Of a stretch of DNA of 56,876 nt, positions 26,764-34,990 are shown one piece after another (positions within the stretch are counted from its first letter, which is position 1; the number at the start of each line of letters is the position of its first letter). This stretch comes from an uncultured Methylococcales bacterium. GTDB lineage: Bacteria; Pseudomonadota; Gammaproteobacteria; Methylococcales; Methylomonadaceae. The position numbers were made by a program, and so were the translations under genes. The notes under the pieces were generated by a model, which saw only the letters and a list, made by a program, of their open reading frames with translations, had not been told where the DNA came from and did no database searches. The DNA is taken from contig CAIUVX010000134.1 in the NCBI GenBank assembly GCA_903902705.1, forward strand, positions 1 to 56,876. Reading direction: 5' to 3'.

Positions 26764-28428
26764 TTACGCATCAACTTCGATATCACCTTGCGGGAAACCA
26801 CAACAAGTATAAACAAAGCCTTCCGCTTTTTCACTGTCACTAATTTCTGCACCCGCAGGCATTTTTACATTACCTTTTGCTTTTACTTTGCAATCACCAC
26901 AATAACCCGCACGACAACTATAATCAAGCTCAATACCATGGGCTTCTGCTAAATCCAAAAGCGATTTTTTACCATTGGTTTTAATCTCTATGCCTGATTT
27001 GGTGAATTTAATTTGATATTGACCTTCAGTATCTGCCTGTGTGTCCACACCTGCTGCTACTCGACCCACACCGAAACTTTCTGAGTGTAAATTTGCCATC
27101 GGAAAATCCATTTTTATCAGCATAGCTTTCATTTCTTCCATAAAAGCATCGGGACCGCACATAAAAATATGTCGCTCGCGAAAATCTGGCGCAACAATGT
27201 CTATCATTTGTTGATTAATTCTGCCAGTAAAGCCAGTCCAAAATTCGGTGCTGTGCCAACGTGCAGTCACGCTGAGTGCGATTCTAAAATTGCTATGCCG
27301 TGCTGACATTAATTCTAATTCTTTGCGAAAAATAATTTCTGACGGGGTTTTAAAAGTCGCAATGAATTTCGCATCAATGTCGGTGGCAGTATCTGTTATC
27401 CACCGTGCCATTGACATGATAGGGGTAATACCACTGCCTGCCGCAAGAAACATGATTTTATTAGAAGGATAATTAAAACAAGTAAATTTTCCAGAAGGAC
27501 CTTTTACCTTGAGTTTATCGCCTACTCTAACCGTATCGCATAACCAATTTGAAACTAAGCCATCTGGCACACGCTTAACTGTTAATTCTAAAGTATGTGG
27601 ACGCGAAGGCGACGAAGACATACTGTAAGAACGCTGTACTTGTTCGCCATTAATAGTTAATAGAAAAGTAATAAATTGTCCAGGCTGATAAGAAAATAAA
27701 ATAGGTTTTTCATTAGAAATTAAACGGAAAGTTTTGGTATCGTAAGTTTCATCAACAATATCAGCGACGCGTAAAACTGTTGTGCCTTTAGACCAAATTG
27801 TCACATTATCTCTATCTTCAATTAAATGTGACATTAACGGGCAAGATTTAGGTTTTTCAATACTGCGCAAGGTAATATCAGTTAGATTTTTAATCGTTTC
27901 ACGTTCAGCTTCCAGTGCAGGCGTATTAGGCAAAATAAATTTTAAATAAAAATTGGGTAATTCGATAATATAACCATCGCGTAAATGTGTCGCTTCTTTT
28001 ACCAATAACTGATTGCCATTTAAAAAAGAACCGCTTTCACTGCCTAAGTCTAAAATAAAATAGTCGTCTTCACCTTTCCTGACGATAGCAACATGAAACA
28101 TTGAGATTCTCGCGCCTTCTAATTGAATATCAGTGTCGGGATGCCGTCCTAAAGTTATTTCCGCTTTGGCTTCATTTAAGTTTAATTCATAAACAACAAC
28201 ACCATTTTTTATTACTTGTAATTTATGTTGTGTGGTGTTTTGAACAGGTGTTTTACCCTCAAATAATTGGTCAATCCAAAACGCGCTACCCGAAGGCGTA
28301 ATAGCCTTTTTTTTTGCAATTAAGTCATCTGCTAATGTTGTTTTTGTTGGTATTTTTTCATCAAAAAGTTTCTCAGCCCAATTACTGTTACTATTGCCGC
28401 TGTTATTATTTTTCTTTTTCCTCGACAT
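26764..28428 (-). CDS. FHA - flavin reductase - ferredoxin fusion protein
   Basis: This 554 aa cytoplasmic electron-transfer protein has an FHA domain at about 70-165 (LGRHPDTDIQL, ISMFHVAI, LGSESGSFLNGN). FHA domains read phosphothreonine. An FNR-type module follows at about 215-450, with FAD motif RSYSMSSSP (267-275), NAD motif FLAAGSGITPIMSM and FMCGPDAFMEEM. A plant-type [2Fe-2S] domain ends the protein (Cys505, 510, 513 and 542/543). The reductase-ferredoxin half resembles Hcr-like NADH reductases. The N-terminus carries two similar peptides, WAEKLFDEKIP and WIDQLFEGKTP. GGAAATTGAT precedes the ATG. It is the last gene of the five-gene operon. Confidence 0.9.
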   Translation of the reverse strand: MSRKKKNNNSGNSNSNWAEKLFDEKIPTKTTLADDLIAKKKAITPSGSAFWIDQLFEGKTPVQNTTQHKLQVIKNGVVVYELNLNEAKAEITLGRHPDTDIQLEGARISMFHVAIVRKGEDDYFILDLGSESGSFLNGNQLLVKEATHLRDGYIIELPNFYLKFILPNTPALEAERETIKNLTDITLRSIEKPKSCPLMSHLIEDRDNVTIWSKGTTVLRVADIVDETYDTKTFRLISNEKPILFSYQPGQFITFLLTINGEQVQRSYSMSSSPSRPHTLELTVKRVPDGLVSNWLCDTVRVGDKLKVKGPSGKFTCFNYPSNKIMFLAAGSGITPIMSMARWITDTATDIDAKFIATFKTPSEIIFRKELELMSARHSNFRIALSVTARWHSTEFWTGFTGRINQQMIDIVAPDFRERHIFMCGPDAFMEEMKAMLIKMDFPMANLHSESFGVGRVAAGVDTQADTEGQYQIKFTKSGIEIKTNGKKSLLDLAEAHGIELDYSCRAGYCGDCKVKAKGNVKMPAGAEISDSEKAEGFVYTCCGFPQGDIEVDA

Positions 28429-28465
28429 ATCAATTTCCTGATTTAATTAAAATGTAAAATTCTAT

Positions 28466-29446
28466 CTAAGGCATAAATATCGAGTAAATATTTTTTGTTG
28501 TCACGCCTGCTAGATAAATTTCTTTTTGGCTAATTTTAACAATCTCCGATTGACCACAAATAAAAGCTCGCCACTCAGTCAGATCAGGCATCATTTTCAG
28601 AGCCACTTTATGGGCTTGTCCTTGATAAAACCCTTTATCAACAATAGGCTCATTTTCTATACAAGGCACATAATGAAAATTGGGGTGATATTCTGTTATT
28701 TCACGCAAATCGTCTGCCAAATAAAGTTGGCTTTTTTTGTGTACACTATGAAATAAATAAATAGGTGCAGTATGCCCGTTTTCTAGTGCATCCTGCATAA
28801 TACCAATTAAAGGCGATAAACCTAAATCAAACCCTATTAATAATAAGGGCTGACTCATATCACTAGGTACATAAAAACTTTGCCCTATTGGACAAGAAAT
28901 AGAAACGGTGTCGCCTTCTTTTAATTCACTTTTTACCCATTCACTAAAATACCCGTCTTTTACCAGAGGAATATGTACTTCAATTAATCCACTTTCTTTT
29001 AAACTGGTGGGTGAAGTAATATAATAGTTCTTTCCAATATTATCGTGATTCATTAACATAATACTCTGCCCAGCGGTGTAATTCACCTGACTTGCACATT
29101 GCAATAAAATGGCGATAATATCTTCATTCAGATAATCGATACTGTTGACTTGTGCAGTTACTTGGACACTTAACGATTCTGGCAGGGCAAGTTCCATATC
29201 TCGCTCAGGAATACAGGCACAAGCGAGAAAATAATTCTTAGATTTTAAGGTATCTCTTAAGGTTTTTTGCGCTTCAATCGGTGGTGGCGCATTGAGTGAG
29301 CGCATAATGCAACTTTTGCAAATTTGTTGCCGACACGCATAAGGAACGGGTACTTTTTGGCGTAATAAAGCATCTAATACCGTTTCATTAGGTTCACAGC
29401 TATAAGATTTACCACTTACTGTTAATCTTTTTGCTTTAGAAGTCAT
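28466..29446 (-). CDS. Ferredoxin-reductase fusion with decayed FAD/NAD motifs
   Basis: The 326 aa protein starts with a [2Fe-2S] domain (CRQQICKSC, with further cysteines in CACIPERDM). An FNR-like module follows. It is a paralogue of the 30815-31798 product, but two nucleotide-binding motifs are altered. The FAD motif RxYS is KNYYITSPTS, and the pyridine-nucleotide glycine loop GTGSGLAP is GFDLGLSP. The C-terminal CG(Q/H)xxxV survives. It may accept electrons through its cluster without a normal flavin or NADH site. The ATG at 29446 is preferred over a TTG two codons earlier because AGGA is well spaced. The gap to the upstream gene is 30 nt. Confidence 0.85.
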   Translation of the reverse strand: MTSKAKRLTVSGKSYSCEPNETVLDALLRQKVPVPYACRQQICKSCIMRSLNAPPPIEAQKTLRDTLKSKNYFLACACIPERDMELALPESLSVQVTAQVNSIDYLNEDIIAILLQCASQVNYTAGQSIMLMNHDNIGKNYYITSPTSLKESGLIEVHIPLVKDGYFSEWVKSELKEGDTVSISCPIGQSFYVPSDMSQPLLLIGFDLGLSPLIGIMQDALENGHTAPIYLFHSVHKKSQLYLADDLREITEYHPNFHYVPCIENEPIVDKGFYQGQAHKVALKMMPDLTEWRAFICGQSEIVKISQKEIYLAGVTTKNIYSIFMP

Positions 29447-29476
29447 AATCAAATTCCTTACTATCAGTTTTGCAAT

Positions 29477-30742
29477 TTAACGGCACAATATATCATCACG
29501 CGTGGTTGCTAATAATTCAAGCACTTGATTAATTTCTTTTTCATGTATATTTAATTCTTGAAACGTCTCTTTTAATATCCCTACAATATGATCAAAATGC
29601 TTATCTGATAATCCCATTTCTTTGACCAGTCGTTCATGTGTGGTACGCAGATCTTTCCCCGTATAATGATAAGGTCCACCAAACGCCATTGCTAAAAAGC
29701 CTTTTTGTTTTTGCCGTTGGGCATCCATATCAACATCTTCAAAAAATGGCGCGACAAATTCATCTTTTAATACTTTACGATAAAAATGATCAACAACGAT
29801 TTCTATGGCTTTATCGCCGCCCAGTCGGTCATATAAAGGAATATCTTGTAGTTGAAAATAATCAACTTTTTTCTCGACTTCACTGTCTGTTCCCCAATCA
29901 ACACGCTTGTCGAGTTTTTTCAATAAGGGAATATGTTTAGAGCATTGCACATAAGCTTCTTCTACTTCCACAATAACCCAGCGTTCGGGTTTTTTATGAC
30001 CTTCTTTAGTAATTTCTGCAATCACTGAAGCAGGCATATTATCTTTGAATTGTAATAATGCTTCATTTTCGATAATTCTGGCTTTTCCATTAACGTGTAA
30101 ACCAATAGTATCTTTATAAAAATCAATAATGAGCATAGCAATATGGGGGTTTTCGCTGATATTACCTAAACTCGCATAAACCCCATTGCCGCGATACTCT
30201 GGATACATTAAATGTTTTTCATTTAATACTCGAATAAAACCTGCTTCACCTAATTTAGAGGTGCAGTCACATTCACCTTTGGCATCAGAGGTAGAAACAA
30301 ATAAAAATTCTTGTTTTTCGATAAATTTTTGCATTTCAGGCGCGAGAAAATTTAATACCTGTTTGTTATAAAAATTCATTGCTCGCGGTTTAGCGGCAAA
30401 TTTTTCTTGTAATTCGTGTTCGCCTTCTGAACCAGGTAGGATACTGGGTGTTTTTTTAGGTGGGACGTAATTTAACGCGTCGTTAATGACGGTAGCGGAG
30501 GCGGATTTAGTTTTTAACGACGCGAAACGACCACTTTTTTTAGTGGTTGATTGTTCTGTATTATTATTTTCTGGCGAGGCACTTTGTGTAGATACAGGTG
30601 TTTCCACTAAGATTTCTTCAGAAACAACAGCGGTTGGTGGTTTATTTTTTTTCCAAAAGAAGAAAAAACTGGTTGTTTCAGTTTTAGTTTTTTTTGTGTT
30701 TTTCAACGGCTCTTTTGGTGGTGTTTTTTTAAACAATCCCAT
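29477..30742 (-). CDS. PNPOx-like flavin domain fused to a truncated hemoglobin
   Basis: The first 100 residues are low-complexity and basic/Ser-Thr-rich (GLFKKTPPKEPLKNTKKTK, FFFFWKKNK). Residues about 105-275 are a pyridoxamine-phosphate-oxidase-like split barrel (FYNKQVLNFLAPEMQKFI, FLFVSTSDAKGECDCTSK, NPHIAMLIIDF), expected to bind FMN or a related cofactor. Residues about 300-421 are a group I truncated hemoglobin: YDRLGGDKAIEIVVDHFYRKVL, FLAMAFGGPYHYTGKDLRTTH, with the proximal His in TTHERL. The ATG at 30742 is chosen because GAGGAG lies just upstream; an earlier in-frame ATG would swallow that ribosome site. I know PNPOx-reductase fusions, but not this pairing as a named protein. Confidence 0.88.
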   Translation of the reverse strand: MGLFKKTPPKEPLKNTKKTKTETTSFFFFWKKNKPPTAVVSEEILVETPVSTQSASPENNNTEQSTTKKSGRFASLKTKSASATVINDALNYVPPKKTPSILPGSEGEHELQEKFAAKPRAMNFYNKQVLNFLAPEMQKFIEKQEFLFVSTSDAKGECDCTSKLGEAGFIRVLNEKHLMYPEYRGNGVYASLGNISENPHIAMLIIDFYKDTIGLHVNGKARIIENEALLQFKDNMPASVIAEITKEGHKKPERWVIVEVEEAYVQCSKHIPLLKKLDKRVDWGTDSEVEKKVDYFQLQDIPLYDRLGGDKAIEIVVDHFYRKVLKDEFVAPFFEDVDMDAQRQKQKGFLAMAFGGPYHYTGKDLRTTHERLVKEMGLSDKHFDHIVGILKETFQELNIHEKEINQVLELLATTRDDILCR

Positions 30743-30814
30743 TATTCGTCTCCTCATTAACTAATATTTAAAGCTACGCTTTATTATTAAGGGAATTAAA
30801 AGTATATGACGCGG

Positions 30815-31798
30815 TTACTTTGTGTCTGGTGAAATAACATGAAACGCATCGGCATAAATATCCTTGATTGACGCGCCTTTTAAATACGCCAACCGCTTGC
30901 TGTGGTTGACCATATCGGGGTGTCCGCATAAATAAACACGCCAGCCTTTTAAGTTTTCAATGGTGGATAACGCCACATCATGAGCGCGACCTTGCACAGT
31001 GTCAGCGATTACGTTGTCGCCTGAAAGACAGGGGGTGTAATAAAAATTAGTGTGTTTTGTGGCGAGTTCGCGCATTTCATCGACTAAATATAAGCCTTTA
31101 TGATGGCTGCTACCATGAAATAAATGAATGTCGCCCGAATGACTTTGTTCTAGTGCGTCAGAAATAATCCCACACAGTGGAGCTAATCCGCTGCCTGTGC
31201 CAATTAATAGCAAAGGTTGTGCTTCACTGCCAGACAAATAATGACAACTGCCCTTAGGTTCTGAAAGGGTTAACGTGCTACCTACTACCAGCTCATCATG
31301 AACCCAATTGCTAAATTGACCATTAGGCAGGCGGCGAATATGAAATTCTAATCGATTGTCCGCTTGTGGACGATTGGCGATTGAATAACTGCGTGTTAAG
31401 CCGTCATCGCGCAATAAATTGACAAATTGACCTGCGAAAAAAGTAAGCTCGGTGTCGCATTCAACAACTACGCGCACAATATCGACAGTTAATAACTGCT
31501 TTTGAATCACGCGGGCAGTGATGAAAATAGTTTGCTCGGATTCGAGTAAGGCAAGCATCATGTCTTGCTCAGGATAACAAACGCACGCGTGAAAATAGTT
31601 TTGTTTTTGTTGTGTCTGATTAAGACCGACTTGCGCGGAAACTGGTGGAGGTACGTCAACACTACGCATTAAACAGGATTGGCAAATACCTTGGCGACAA
31701 CCATTGGGTATTTGGATGTTTTCTCTCAATAGCGTATCCAATACCGTTTCATTAGGTTGACTGGTAAATGTCGCTCCATTTAGGGTTAGTTTTGACAT
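30815..31798 (-). CDS. Ferredoxin-NAD(P)H reductase fusion
   Basis: The 327 aa protein begins with a plant-type [2Fe-2S] domain (NGCRQGICQSCLMRS, fourth ligand region CVCYPEQDM). An FNR module follows, with intact FAD motif LTRSYSIANRP, nucleotide motif LLIGTGSGLAPLCGII and C-terminal YLCGHPDMV. It should move electrons from NAD(P)H through FAD to the cluster. The neighbouring globin is the obvious acceptor. The start at 31798 follows GGTGGAGGAAATC; a longer frame into the globin gene is not needed. The gap after the globin stop is 22 nt. Confidence 0.93.
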   Translation of the reverse strand: MSKLTLNGATFTSQPNETVLDTLLRENIQIPNGCRQGICQSCLMRSVDVPPPVSAQVGLNQTQQKQNYFHACVCYPEQDMMLALLESEQTIFITARVIQKQLLTVDIVRVVVECDTELTFFAGQFVNLLRDDGLTRSYSIANRPQADNRLEFHIRRLPNGQFSNWVHDELVVGSTLTLSEPKGSCHYLSGSEAQPLLLIGTGSGLAPLCGIISDALEQSHSGDIHLFHGSSHHKGLYLVDEMRELATKHTNFYYTPCLSGDNVIADTVQGRAHDVALSTIENLKGWRVYLCGHPDMVNHSKRLAYLKGASIKDIYADAFHVISPDTK

Positions 31799-31820
31799 GA
31801 TTTCCTCCACCGAGCCGTGT

Positions 31821-32213
31821 TTATTTGCCCAATATATCAGTGCGGGTGCTTTCAGCAATCGCTGCTACTTGGGCAATCAGTGCAGGTGGTACACTCAGTT
31901 CTGCCAAGGTGGCAGTTAAATGTTCCATAACGATGTCAAAATGGCTCGCGTTTAAGCCCATTTTGACAAATTTGGCATGGGTAGTGCGCATATCTTTCCC
32001 TGTATAATTGTTCGGGCCACCAAATGCCATTGTTAAAAATGCTTTTTGCTTAGCCGCTTGCGCTTCCATGTCACTGTGATCAAAAAACCGATTGATACGG
32101 TAATCTGATAATACTTTGCGATAGAAAATATCTACCGCTGCATCAACGGCAGCCGCGCCGCCGAGTTGGTCAAATAAAGAAGTGGCTGCGGTTGTGTCTT
32201 GTACTTCACTCAT
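31821..32213 (-). CDS. Group I truncated hemoglobin
   Basis: This 130 aa 2-on-2 globin has SLFDQLGGAAAVDAAVDIFYRKVL (B-helix Tyr), FLTMAFGGPNNYTGKDMRTTHAKFV (glycine motif and proximal His) and a C-terminal helix TRTDILGK. Such globins bind O2 and NO, and several act as NO dioxygenases when paired with a reductase. It is the first gene of the operon and is preceded by CTGGAGATAACTT. Its closest relative in the window is the globin half of the 29477-30742 fusion, so the locus grew by duplication. Confidence 0.94.
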   Translation of the reverse strand: MSEVQDTTAATSLFDQLGGAAAVDAAVDIFYRKVLSDYRINRFFDHSDMEAQAAKQKAFLTMAFGGPNNYTGKDMRTTHAKFVKMGLNASHFDIVMEHLTATLAELSVPPALIAQVAAIAESTRTDILGK

Positions 32214-32473
32214 AAGTTATCTCCAGTGTTATTATTATGTTTTTATAATTATCTTAAGCAAATCTGCTCGAAAACAAGTTTATAGTAAGCTAAAAGCTTA
32301 TGCTATATAAATTTGTAAGGGATTTATTTTCAATAGACTATCCTTTATTTTAACAAGGTAGCGGGGTGGTTGCTAAGTGCTTAACAATATATTCATGTCG
32401 CTCAAATATTGCTCAGTTGAATAGCCAGTGTGCTTGATATAATGCCTATTTTAACTTAGGCACTGATAGATTA
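32214..32473. promoter_or_regulatory. Divergent promoter region of the globin operon and apbE
   Basis: The minus strand shows TTGCTT, 16 nt, then CATAAT ahead of the globin gene. The plus strand shows TATAAT at 32438-32443, with CAGTTG 18 nt before it, ahead of apbE. Midway is an imperfect dyad (32281-32307): TATAG-T-AAGCT and AGCTT-ATG-CTATA. That is the best operator candidate for co-regulating both directions. No recognised FNR, NsrR or Fur site is evident. Confidence 0.4.
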
Positions 32474-33502
32474 ATGACGACACATATTTATAAACTGCTA
32501 GCTGTTTTGGCAATGACATTCACTTTTTTAGGCTGTTCTCAATCGCCTGAAATACAAAAAATTAGCGGTGATGCGCAAGGCACAACCTATCATATAAGTT
32601 TTTGGTCGCCTCAAGCAGTTGATACTGCCAGTATTAAACAACTCGTTGAGACAGAATTTACTCGTCTCGATATGCAGCTATCCAATTACCGTAAAGATTC
32701 AGTCATTGAACAACTCAATGCCACAGTCAGCAGTGAACCGCTTGTTCTGAGTGAAGAAATTATCGGTTTGATTGAGCAAGCGCGGGTAGTCAGTATTGCC
32801 AGCGAAGGTTGTTATGATTTAACGATTAAACCCTTGTTTGATTTATGGGGCTTTAATGGTGATAAATTAACCCCGCCTGATGCTGCAAGTCTACAAGCTG
32901 CGTTAAAACAAGTGGGTTTTGCGCAGATTAAAATAGTCGATGCTACCCATATTCAAAAACTCAATCCCCAATTACGCATAGATCTGTCGTCTATTGCGCA
33001 AGGTTATAGCGTTTCACGGATGGTCGCGTTGTTAGAACAACAAGGTATCGAAAATTATCTGGTCGAAATCGGCGGTGAATTACAAACGCGTGGCAAAAAG
33101 CCAGAAGGAACAGCGTGGCGGGTCGCGCTAGAAAAACCTTTATCCAGCGAACGCACCATGCAGAAAATTGTGACCATTAATCGTAGTGAACCGCTGGCAG
33201 TAATGACCTCTGGAACGTATCGACATTATTTTGATTTAAACGGCAAACGCTATAGTCATATTCTGGATGCTAAAACAGGTAGCCCTGTCGATCACAATAT
33301 CGTGTCCGTCACAGTATTGCATGATAATCCAACCCAAGCCGATGCGTGGTCTACCGCTTTATTATGTTTAGGTAAAACCAGAGGCATTGAAGCAGCAAAT
33401 AAAGCGGGCATTGCCGCCTTGTTTATTGAGCAGGATGGAGAAGCGTTTAATGAACTTCGCACTGTGCCGTTTGATGCCTTAAAGAATATTAGTATTGAAT
33501 AA
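32474..33502 (+). CDS. apbE: FAD:protein FMN transferase ApbE
   Basis: ApbE attaches FMN covalently to Thr/Ser of target flavoproteins such as NqrB/C and RnfD/G in the periplasm. The lipobox TFLGC (Cys21) makes it an inner-membrane-anchored lipoprotein. Conserved stretches include GDAQGTTYHISFW, FTRLDMQLSNYRKDSVIEQLN, RIDLSSIAQGYSVSRM, YLVEIGGELQTRG, VMTSGTYRHYFDLNGKRYSHILDAKTG and ADAWSTALLCLG. The 342 aa length is normal. It is divergent from the globin/ferredoxin-reductase operon. No Nqr or Rnf gene lies in the window, so its target is unknown. Confidence 0.93.
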   Translation: MTTHIYKLLAVLAMTFTFLGCSQSPEIQKISGDAQGTTYHISFWSPQAVDTASIKQLVETEFTRLDMQLSNYRKDSVIEQLNATVSSEPLVLSEEIIGLIEQARVVSIASEGCYDLTIKPLFDLWGFNGDKLTPPDAASLQAALKQVGFAQIKIVDATHIQKLNPQLRIDLSSIAQGYSVSRMVALLEQQGIENYLVEIGGELQTRGKKPEGTAWRVALEKPLSSERTMQKIVTINRSEPLAVMTSGTYRHYFDLNGKRYSHILDAKTGSPVDHNIVSVTVLHDNPTQADAWSTALLCLGKTRGIEAANKAGIAALFIEQDGEAFNELRTVPFDALKNISIE

Positions 33503-33848
33503 AAGCTAGCCAAGGAGTCAAAAAACCTGTTTTTTGACTTCTTTCGATTTTTAATGATACGGCACTAACAAACCATGCCCAGTTTGCGTGGAGGGTAGCG
33601 GTATTTTAACTTCCAGTAGCCCAAACCTTTGTCGCTTACATCGGCTTAATGAAAGTCATGCGCGACTACAACTTAAAGCGCGTGACAGGGTTCAACGCGC
33701 CTAAGACTTTACCAGCCAATATCAAAAGATACTGAACTGGGCAATATGAATACGGTCGATGTTCATCTCATATACACTATATTCAAAATCATCTGTAGTA
33801 ATGAATGCTAGAATGAAGACTACAAAATTTATTAAACACCATTAAAAA
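33503..33848. other. Intergenic stretch with a possible gene remnant
   Basis: Beyond the apbE terminator, an open plus-strand frame from 33610 to the TGA at 33733-33735 reads VAYIGLMKVMRDYNLKRVTG and then FNAPKTLPANIKRY. It has protein-like composition but no start, and looks like the 3' end of a lost gene. I do not recognise the family. Nothing else was seen before the methyltransferase gene. Confidence 0.35.
33514..33541. terminator. Hairpin terminator after apbE
   Basis: AGTCAAAAAAC and GTTTTTTGACT pair perfectly around CT and are followed by a T-rich tail. Confidence 0.75.
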
Positions 33849-34802
33849 ATGTATAAAACCATTGATTTATTTGCAGGCATTGGCGGTATTCGCCTTGGCT
33901 TTGAAGCTTACGGCTGTCAAAACGTATTTTCTTCCGAGTGGGACAAAGATGCCCAAGCTATGTATGAAGCCAACTTTAATGAAAAACCGCATGGTGATAT
34001 TAATCTTATCGACCCTTATGATATTCCAGACCACGATATTTTATTGGCAGGTTTTCCTTGTCAGCCATTTAGCATTGCGGGTAAAGGTTTAGGTTTTGCT
34101 GACACCAGAGGCACATTATTTTTTAATATTGAAGCCATACTCAAAGCCAAAAAACCGCGTGCTTTTTTGCTGGAAAATGTAAAACGATTAACTACGCACA
34201 ATAACGGTCAAACGTTTGCAGTGATAGTAGAAAAGTTAAAAGCACTGGGCTATAAGGTTTACACCAAAGTATTTAATTCTTTAGATTTTGGTTTACCGCA
34301 GAAACGCGAACGCATTTATTTAGTTGGTTTTTTAGCCCCGCTACATTTCAACTTTCCCATGTCATTAGGTTATTACCAACCACTAACGTCTATTCTCCAA
34401 GATGACAGCGAAATACCACAAAGTTATTTTCTATCGGATACCATCAAACAAAATCGTCTGAATGCTGTAAAAGGCACGCCACCTGTGCCATCAATATGGC
34501 ATCAAAATATAGGCGGCAATATTTCCGCTTTGCCGTATTCATGTGCATTAAGAGCGGGTGGCAGTTATAACTATCTGGTGGTCAATGGTGTTAGACGTTT
34601 AACGGATAGAGAAATGCTACGCTTGCAAGGTTTTCCAGATGATTTCAAAATCACCATACCCTATTCAGGGGTGCGTAAAGTGGCAGGTAATTCGGTATCT
34701 GTACCTGTGATTAAGGCGATAGCGGGGGAAATGATGAAAACATTGCAACTGCAAAAAATAGCCATACGTCCCCCTATGCAATTCACCTTATGCGAAGTCT
34801 AA
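33849..34802 (+). CDS. C5 cytosine-specific DNA methyltransferase (M.HaeII-like)
   Basis: This type II modification enzyme methylates cytosine at C5. The 317 aa contain all core motifs in order: I DLFAGIGGIRLGFE, IV GFPCQPFSIAGKG (catalytic Cys71), VI LLENVKRL, VIII QKRERIYLVGF, IX RRLTDREMLRLQGFP and X GNSVSVPV. Similarity to the HaeII type (RGCGCY) is suggested mainly by the following gene, whose N-terminus looks like a HaeII-type endonuclease. Specificity is therefore inferred. The endonuclease gene starts immediately after the stop codon and is truncated, so this is now a solitary methyltransferase. Confidence 0.92.
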   Translation: MYKTIDLFAGIGGIRLGFEAYGCQNVFSSEWDKDAQAMYEANFNEKPHGDINLIDPYDIPDHDILLAGFPCQPFSIAGKGLGFADTRGTLFFNIEAILKAKKPRAFLLENVKRLTTHNNGQTFAVIVEKLKALGYKVYTKVFNSLDFGLPQKRERIYLVGFLAPLHFNFPMSLGYYQPLTSILQDDSEIPQSYFLSDTIKQNRLNAVKGTPPVPSIWHQNIGGNISALPYSCALRAGGSYNYLVVNGVRRLTDREMLRLQGFPDDFKITIPYSGVRKVAGNSVSVPVIKAIAGEMMKTLQLQKIAIRPPMQFTLCEV

Positions 34803-34803
34803 A

Positions 34804-34990
34804 ATGAGCATGACAACAGCCAAAAAAGCGTTAGATAAAGTCATTGATAAGGCACGAGTTCATCTTTACAAACCCATACAAGTTGCCGAGATTTTGTACC
34901 GCGATAGGGTTGAACAAAATATTACCCTGTCAGAACTTACCACTTACCGCACACAGTCAAAAAAATGGCGTGATGTTATTTGCATTCAAT
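34804..34990 (+). pseudogene. Truncated HaeII-like restriction endonuclease gene
   Basis: The frame begins at an ATG two bases after the methyltransferase stop and reads TTAKKALDKVIDKARVHLYK, PIQVAEILYRDRV and TYRTQSKKWRDVI. That corresponds to the start of HaeII-type endonucleases as I remember them, which are about 350 aa. Homology ends after some 60 codons at the exact point where an inverted lpxH fragment begins. The remaining in-frame residues (CIQFPVCVI) come from that fragment. The nuclease must be dead. Confidence 0.65.

Noticed and set aside
31760-31790. NGATFTS near the N-terminus of the first ferredoxin-reductase resembles the ApbE flavinylation motif (S/D-G-A-T-x-T/S), tempting because apbE is divergent.
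   Set aside because: The same place in the paralogue reads SGKSYSC, and it is the ordinary first beta-hairpin of a plant-type ferredoxin. The protein is also cytoplasmic, whereas ApbE acts in the periplasm.
32214-32270. NsrR- or FNR-like operator upstream of the globin operon (AAGATAATTATAAAA on the minus strand).
   Set aside because: Only one loose half-site matches, without the second arm, so it is not better than chance in this AT-rich gap.
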